From Gonium pectorale (Eukaryota; Chlorophyta; Chlorophyceae; Chlamydomonadales; Volvocaceae), in assembly GCA_001584585.1 (NCBI GenBank), contig LSYV01000210.1, forward strand, positions 7,229 through 19,809: a DNA stretch of 12,581 bases, given 5' to 3'. This document shows, in pieces, positions 8,126 to 12,581 of this stretch; the stretch's first letter is position 1, and the number at the start of each line of letters is the position of its first letter. The notes below the pieces were generated by a model. It searched no databases. It had not been told where the DNA came from and was given only the letters and a program-made list of their open reading frames with translations. Position numbers and translations under genes: made by a program.

Positions 8126-8299
8126 GAAATTCCGGCCCATCCCATGCCGCCCCCCCCTCCGCCGCCAGGGCTTCTCTACTGAGAATGCCTTCCAACCCCC
8201 TACCCCCTCCGTCGCCTAAGTCATTCAGCCCCGCGCCGACACGCCGTCGCCCATCCACTCCCCGCCGTCCCCCACTGCCCCCATATCTGCCCCGCCGTC

Positions 8300-8970
8300 G
8301 CCTATCTCTCCCGCCGTCGCCGTCGCCCACGTCTCCCCCTTTCCGCCCCGCCCCGCCCCGCCTTCACCAGCCCGGCACCACCGCGAAGCCCGCTCCCTTG
8401 CTGCGTGACGTGACGTGTCGTGTCGTGCAGGGCACGCCCACGCAGGCAGGGCGGCGGCGAGCCACTCGCCATCGGCGACCCACCACCCCCATTGACGCCG
8501 CCGCCACCTCCGCCATCCCCACCACCGTCGCCGCCACCCCCATGGACGCCGCCGCCACCTCTGCCTCTGGCGGCGCCTCCGGAGCCGCTCACGCCTCCAG
8601 AGCTGCCCCTTGCGCCACCGTCAGAGCCGCCGGTGCCACGACCACTGGCGCTGTGGCCGCGGCCGGCGCTGCCTGGTGCTGCGGCGGTAGCAGCAGGTCC
8701 GCTGTAGCCATGCGCGTTGAAGGGCCCCAACTGTAGGCACCAGTTGGGCTTGTATCCACTATCCCCGCCTCCGCTGGTGCCCGTGTTCGACTCACCACAG
8801 TCGCCTAGCGCAGCGCCGGCCGGCCCACCCAGGGCGGCGCCCCAATCGCCGCCAGGATCGCCGCGCGCCTGCGGCACACGCCGGCGGTCGGCGACGCCCT
8901 TTGCAGCGGCGGCGGCGGCGCCGGCTGGCCCGCCAAGGGTGGCGCCTTAATTGCTGCCGTAGTTGCCGCT
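8300..8970 (-). other. GC-rich tract with Gly/Ala-rich open frame, possible decayed gene
   Basis: The minus strand is open from about 8946 to 8302 in a Gly/Ala/Ser-rich frame containing GYKPNWCLQLGPFNAHGY, the only stretch of normal amino-acid composition. No ATG opens it. The plus strand of 8420-8707 reads as a Pro-rich frame. A 52-base segment (8813-8864) recurs at 8918-8969, about 75% identical and offset by 105 bases (35 codons). The frame carries TGG in one copy and TAA in the other. I cannot decide between a pseudogene, a 3' exon and chance openness in GC-rich DNA. Confidence 0.25.
8813..8969. repeat. Diverged 52-base direct duplication, 105 bases apart
   Basis: Copies lie at 8813-8864 and 8918-8969, both beginning GCGCCGGC and ending GCCGC. 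Differences are mostly C to T changes in the second copy as read on the plus strand. Confidence 0.75.
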
Positions 8971-9780
8971 CGGTGGCGGCGCACGTGGCAGATAGCGGGA
9001 GTCTCGTAGACGGGGCCACCTCCCGGCTGTAGCCAATGCCCCTACCCCAATCGTCCGTTCACATTGCACGCTGCAGCCGGTGTTGGTTGTAGATGCCACG
9101 CACACGACCTCGCCCACCTCTGGTCGTACGATAGTACGTGCAACGACACAGTTGATCCGGCTGAGCGCCTCACATCCCCCCTAGCTCCAAGCCTAGAGCG
9201 CAGCTATAGGCGAGAGAGACGCGCAAAGGCGCCAACGAAACGGGCAGCCATCCAGATGCCAGATGCCGAGACTCACGCGTGCCAACAGGCCGAGCTCACA
9301 CGGCAGCAGCCTGCAGATTTCTCTTTTTTCCTCCCCCCCCCCAGCGCGGCGAAGAGGAGTGCACAGGGCAGACAGGGGCCCAGACCCGAAAGCCTGACAA
9401 GAGGGTGTCAACCGATACCAGATTCCCATTTTGGTTGGTCACGGGGGAAGGGTGGCATCCGGCATCTTTGGAGGGTGGTGCAAGGGCGCATCTGGCATCC
9501 GGGAATCTTTCCCGCCCGGCATCGGCCATCCCAGCGGCCAGCCTCCGCCATCTTAGATACCCATGTAACGCAGCTAGCCCGCAGCTGGCTATGGATTGCA
9601 CGCAGTACACGCGCGTGCCTCTCGTACGCACGTACCCAACCCGGCGTCCAGGACCTATGAAAGCGTGCCCCTCCTTTGAATCCAAACACGTTGCAAATCA
9701 CTTTAACTAACTCGTATAATGCCCTTTTGTGTTAGGCAAACAAGGCAAACCCATGCCAGGCCCAACCACGTCGCACGTTG
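8971..9780. other. Intergenic stretch, no gene assigned
   Basis: A plus-strand frame 9064-9660 is open for about 198 codons but is not recognisable and has no clear ATG context. GGCATC recurs several times between 9450 and 9530. A run of ten C lies at 9333-9342. Confidence 0.35.
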
Positions 9781-9807
9781 GGCAGCAGGGGCAGCAGGAA
9801 CAGCAGG
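9781..9807 (+). repeat. 9-bp repeat, three copies (GGCAGCAGG)
   Basis: GGCAGCAGG occurs twice in tandem and a third time as AACAGCAGG. It lies in a short open frame that starts only at a GTG, so coding is unproven. Confidence 0.8.
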
Positions 9808-9944
9808 AATCAACAAGAAACGTTTTTTTCAAAGCTTGTATGATAACGGCTGAGTTGGTTCTGGAGCTTTCCCTCCTCGTCCGGGCAGATGTCAGGTCTC
9901 GATTGAACCAGGGGTTCGTGACCCCCGTCACAGAATTGGGTTTT

Positions 9945-9961
9945 TAGCCACTAGGTGGCTA
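9945..9961. repeat. Perfect 7-bp inverted repeat
   Basis: TAGCCAC (9945-9951) and GTGGCTA (9955-9961) flank TAG. It lies 3' of the minus-strand candidate gene ending at 10260. With a short T run just before it, it resembles a hairpin, but its role is unknown. Confidence 0.6.
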
Positions 9962-10259
9962 CAGTATTCGCTGCTTTTTCTTTGATGTGACAAGGGTTCA
10001 GAATCCCTGCCGCGCGGATAAGTTTGCAACACGTCGATCGTTGCGCAACATACTCACATGTGCATGCAAGAAGAACGTGTTCTGATATCGATAGCATAAT
10101 GGGATCACCATGGCACGCAAGACTCCTGCACTTCAACCGGAATATCCGTACTCAGGGCTAACTTGAGTCATGCGCCCATCAGTGCTAGGACTACCTGCCC
10201 TCTCGATCTATCCGAGTCTGCCCCAAGCCATACCGCCCTGCGGCTCCGTGCCCTGGCGC
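9962..10259. other. Stretch downstream of the minus-strand candidate gene
   Basis: No gene is seen. It would be the 3' untranslated region of the 10260-11674 candidate. No minus-strand TGTAA is present in it. Confidence 0.35.
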
Positions 10260-11674
10260 CTAGGCTCCCAACCGCCTCCGCCTCTTGTCTATGCCGGCAT
10301 CTGTTCCGACACTCCTTCCACCGTGCGCTCCATCTTGACGGGGTATCGTTCCCCGACTCCCTCCATCGACGGCACCCTGGTCCGGCGCGCCGTACCCCTC
10401 TTCGCCTTCATCCTCCGCGCCCCAGCCCTCGCTGTCCGTGCTCGACAGCAAGCCGATGGGTCCGTCGGAGTCCGGCCCTGCCTGCTGCGCCAGGGGTTCC
10501 GCCGGTTCCGGGGCTGCTGCGCCCGGCGCTGCGTCGCCAAGCGGTGGTGCGCCGTCTCCTGCGGGCGCGGGTTCCACGCGTCCCGCCCCCGCCGGTCCCG
10601 CTAGGCCGGCCCGAATGGCGCCGCCCTCTGCGCGCGGGGGACGCGCGTGTCTGCGTGCGGGCCTCGGCGGCGCTAGGCGGGCGTTGGCGGCGGCCTCCGC
10701 CCCTGCCGCAGACTGGTCGGCCGGTTTGGCTGCCCGGGGCAACTGCTGCCCTTCTAGCCAGGGTCCCGTCTCATCCCGTTCGCCGCCCTCGGACGAGCGG
10801 CGCTTCGGGGCGCTGGTCCGGTCAGGGGATGGGGCCGGGCGGCGACGGCCTGCGCTCGTGGTGGCCTGGAGCCTCGTGCTCCTTCGCGGCGGTAGCGAGG
10901 CGGGAGGTACGTGCTCGCGCCCGGTCGGTAGGGCGAGCCCGGCATCCCTCGGGGAGAGGTTGAGCAGTCCTGCTCTCTGCGAGGGTCAGGGGAGGGGTAG
11001 CACCTGTCCGTCAGACAGAGGCATCCCTTGCGGCTTCCTGTTCGGCCCTCGGCCTCGTTCGGTGCGATCCACGCATCTTCCGCAGCGGCCTTCAGCCCCG
11101 TCCGCAGCCCTTCGGGTTCCTATCGTGGGCTTCGCCCTTTGCGCCGCGCGCTTCCTATCAGCCTGGGCGTCGCCCTCATCGAGTCTGGGCGTCGCCCCGA
11201 GAGCGCCTCGCGCCTACGGCCTTCGGCCCTTATGCTTCCTCATCGAGGTAGGTATCGGTGGCCCTCGGCCTCGCGCCTAAGGCCTTCGGCGGGACTCACT
11301 TGCGCGTTCACGCCCTGGCGTCGGGGGGATAGATCTCCATCCCGGCCAGCGGCTTGGTTTCCGTCTCCTCCTCCTCCCTCCAGTTCCTGGGTGGTTGGTT
11401 GGGAGGCTCTGGGGTTCAATGGGTAGGTTGTTGAGGTTCGGAAGGTCGGGTCCGCCCAACCGCGCTTCCTCGCGATGCGGCCCGTTGTGTCCTCGGTCGG
11501 GTCTTCTCGGGTGCCCGTGAGGTGTGGGCGTCGCGTCGCGCTTGACCGGTCTCCATGCCCGGTTCGCTCTGCTCATCTCCTTCCCTCGCCCTTCCCCGTT
11601 GCGCTCTCCTAGTTACCCATCCGGCCCTTAGGTCTGGTTCCACGGGCGGTCAACGGGTGCTGGCGCTCGGTCAT
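10260..11674 (-). CDS. Candidate low-complexity Ala/Pro/Gly/Arg-rich protein or retroelement ORF
   Basis: I do not recognise it. The best-supported part is one frame open from 10976 to a TAG at 10260 (238 residues): Pro/Ala/Arg-rich, then a Ser/Asp/Glu-rich tail (DSDGPIGLLSSTDSEGWGAE) and a basic end (KRRRRLGA). At its 5' end is CTGAC followed by CCTCGCAG, a textbook branch point and acceptor. A matching donor (CAA|GTGAGT) lies at 11300/11299 in the same phase 0, with a frame open upstream to 11568. Further upstream, ATG 11674 opens the same frame, but TAG and TGA fall within a 48-base segment (11616-11569) that starts GTAACT and ends AGCAG. It may be a very short intron or two disabling stops. 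The full model is 347 residues. The acidic tail and basic patches could suit a Gag-like or nuclear protein. Plus-strand frames across the region look like shadows. Confidence 0.35.
10977..11299 (-). other. Predicted 323-base intron containing a hairpin array
   Basis: The donor is GTGAGT at 11299-11294 and the acceptor CTGACCCTCGCAG ends at 10977. Both are phase 0. Almost all of the interior from 11044 to 11290 is occupied by short hairpins, described separately. Confidence 0.45.
11044..11290 (-). repeat. Array of eight GC hairpins with three-base loops
   Basis: Plus-strand positions are 11044-11054, 11108-11116, 11127-11137, 11165-11175, 11187-11197, 11218-11228, 11260-11270 and 11282-11290. 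Each is a 3-4 bp G/C stem around TTC, GTC or CTC. Read on the minus strand the loops are GAA, GAC and GAG, for example GGGCGAAGCCC and GGCCGAAGGCC. The segment CTCGCGCCTA(C/A)GGCCTTCGGC also recurs near 11208 and 11270. Confidence 0.8.
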
Positions 11675-11680
11675 GGTCTA

Positions 11681-12089
11681 AGGCTCGCTCCCGCCCAGCC
11701 CACCCCGCGCCGCGGCCGGCTCGCCTGTTCCATGGTGTCGCGGTGCTCGTGCCCTCGTGCCGGTCTCGTCGTTGCTCGGACGTCTGGTCTTGGTCGGATG
11801 CGCGCCAAAACGTTTCGCGGGCCGTGAAGGCACGGGCTACGGCCCTTACACTCTTCGTTGTAAACTACTGTTCGAAGAGTATCCTGGCTTCACCGCTGTT
11901 CCTGCTTCGCCCCTGCCATCGTACTGCGTTCCCGTGATGCACGAGCATTTCAATAGCAGTGAATGGCAAACGCGACAGCCGTACTCCTTGTACTTGCGCG
12001 TGACCATGTGGTTGCATGTTGAAGTAATACGGAGTGCCGGCGTACGGGGAGGGGAGGGCAGAAGAGGGGAGGGCAGGGGCTGCGGGTAG
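11681..12089 (+). other. Open frame with protein-like composition, unassigned
   Basis: After an in-frame TAA the plus strand is open to 12089. The part from about 11820 reads like normal protein (GREGTGYGPYTLRCKLLFEE, then CVPVMHEHFNSSEW and LYLRVTMWLHVEV). There is no ATG in good position, and the minus strand is also open here. It could be an exon or a piece of an old element. Confidence 0.18.
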
Positions 12090-12122
12090 CAAGGTGCATC
12101 CGTCATCCTGTGGAGTTTTTGT

Positions 12123-12340
12123 TTCTGTGGAAAGGTTACAGGCGGAGAGGCGAAGAAAGGGCGCAGACAACGGGAGGGACATGCAGCCCTCCCGTGATGA
12201 GAACCACCGAACCCCTGCCCTAACTACAGCGCACCACGGCGGCCAAGACCAAACACCGACGGCACACACAAGAAGAGAAGGAACCCTGCACCTAAAGACC
12301 ACAGAACAGGAAGGCAGAAAGACGAAAAGAAAGGAAAGGA
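12123..12340 (+). repeat. Dispersed 220-base repeat, copy B (inverted relative to copy A)
   Basis: This copy matches the reverse complement of 4714-4933. The hairpin stem CGGGAGGG/CCCTCCCG is kept at 12171-12194, although its loop differs by one base. TTCTGTGG (12123-12130) and CCACAGAA (12299-12306) are the inverted pair here. About 15 of 218 bases are T, a bias shared with copy A in the same orientation. Confidence 0.75.
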
Positions 12341-12581
12341 GACGCTGACTACCAGGACAAGAGAGAAACAGACTGAAAGGACCCGTGGAGCACAGGCAGC
12401 AAACCACCCCCCTCCCCTAGCAGAAGCCCGCAACCCGAACCCCCCCCCTGCGACTCGCCGAAAACAGAGAGGCAGACGGCACCTGCCCCAACAAGGGCAC
12501 CGAACCTAAAAGTAACCAGAAACGCAACGCTCCGCAACACCCACCACCTAAAACCCCACACCGAAACCCATACCCAACTAC
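12341..12581 (+). other. T-depleted continuation of repeat copy B
   Basis: From 12271 to 12581 I count 17 T in 311 bases on this strand. The sequence is rich in A, C and G, with C runs such as 12440-12448. Minus-strand frames are open but T/G-rich and not protein-like. The bias starts in repeat copy B and continues to the window edge, so this is probably the rest of a longer element of which copy A is only part. Confidence 0.5.

Noticed and set aside
7777..8182. Repeat proteins encoded by the 30-bp minisatellite
   Set aside because: All frames on both strands are open because of the repeat period and lack of stops, so openness is not evidence.
8404..8428. Pentamer repeat GTGAC, GTGAC, GTGTC, GTGTC followed by GTGCAG, a possible splice acceptor
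   Set aside because: Too short to call a satellite, and no exon could be supported on the plus strand after it.
8420..8707. Plus-strand Pro-rich frame resembling a pherophorin or hydroxyproline-rich wall protein
   Set aside because: No pherophorin domain or signal peptide flanks it, and the opposite strand is equally open. GC-rich simple sequence explains it.
9729..9947. 72-codon plus-strand frame with Gln repeats
   Set aside because: It begins only at a GTG right after a stop and has no recognisable features apart from the 9-bp repeat.
9910..10008. tRNA T-arm-like hairpins (GGGGTTCGTGACCCC near 9911 and AGGGTTCAGAATCCCT near 9993)
   Set aside because: The loops lack the conserved A58, and no acceptor, D or anticodon arms could be found.
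10163..11280. Two long plus-strand frames of 266 and 280 codons
   Set aside because: They mirror a minus-strand frame that has matching splice signals, and their Arg/Pro/Ala content is typical of shadows in GC-rich DNA.
12527..12581. Telomere-like CCTAAAACCCC near the window end
   Set aside because: Green algal telomeres are perfect arrays of CCCTAAAA. A single degenerate match in A/C-rich sequence is expected by composition.

Overview
The window looks like nuclear DNA of a volvocine or other chlorophycean green alga. The one gene I can name is a nuclear-encoded chloroplast ATP synthase delta subunit (CF1-delta, ATPD) with a typical Ala/Ser/Arg-rich algal transit peptide. Other signs fit: GC-rich codons, introns with GTG/GTA donors and CAG/TAG acceptors, TGTAA poly(A) signals, and wide intergenic tracts full of GC-rich minisatellites and hairpins. 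The lineage is inferred. I could not search any database.

Layout: 1-1329 has overlapping open frames but no gene I can defend. 1330-2772 (minus) is a three-exon gene of unknown function with a Gln-rich start, an acidic linker and a charged helical C-terminus. A 290-base divergent promoter region (2773-3062) separates it from ATPD (3063-3713, plus), which is one uninterrupted exon followed by a TGTAA signal at 4036. 4056-7130 is intergenic and repeat-rich: one copy of a 220-base dispersed repeat (4714-4933), a 19-bp triple repeat, a GC hairpin, a polypyrimidine tract and a GGATTG-rich tract. 7132-7213 is a 14-bp tandem repeat. 7360-7677 (minus) is a candidate two-exon small gene whose 63-base in-frame intron contains a TGA. 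7777-8125 is a G-rich 30-bp minisatellite. 8300-8970 is a Gly/Ala/Pro-type GC-rich tract with a decayed in-frame duplication. 10260-11674 (minus) is a candidate low-complexity protein gene or retroelement ORF; one predicted intron holds an array of eight short triloop hairpins. 12123-12581 is strikingly T-poor and begins with the second, inverted copy of the 220-base repeat.

Only ATPD has an assignable role: it joins the F1 head to the peripheral stalk of the thylakoid ATP synthase. The other gene models rest on open frames, splice signals and intron phase and need transcript evidence. The most unusual features are the T-depleted repeat family, the intronic hairpin array, the 30-bp G-rich minisatellite, and an ATPD coding region with no introns beside an intron-containing neighbour. 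I see no operon, CRISPR array, tRNA, rRNA or complete transposase or reverse transcriptase.
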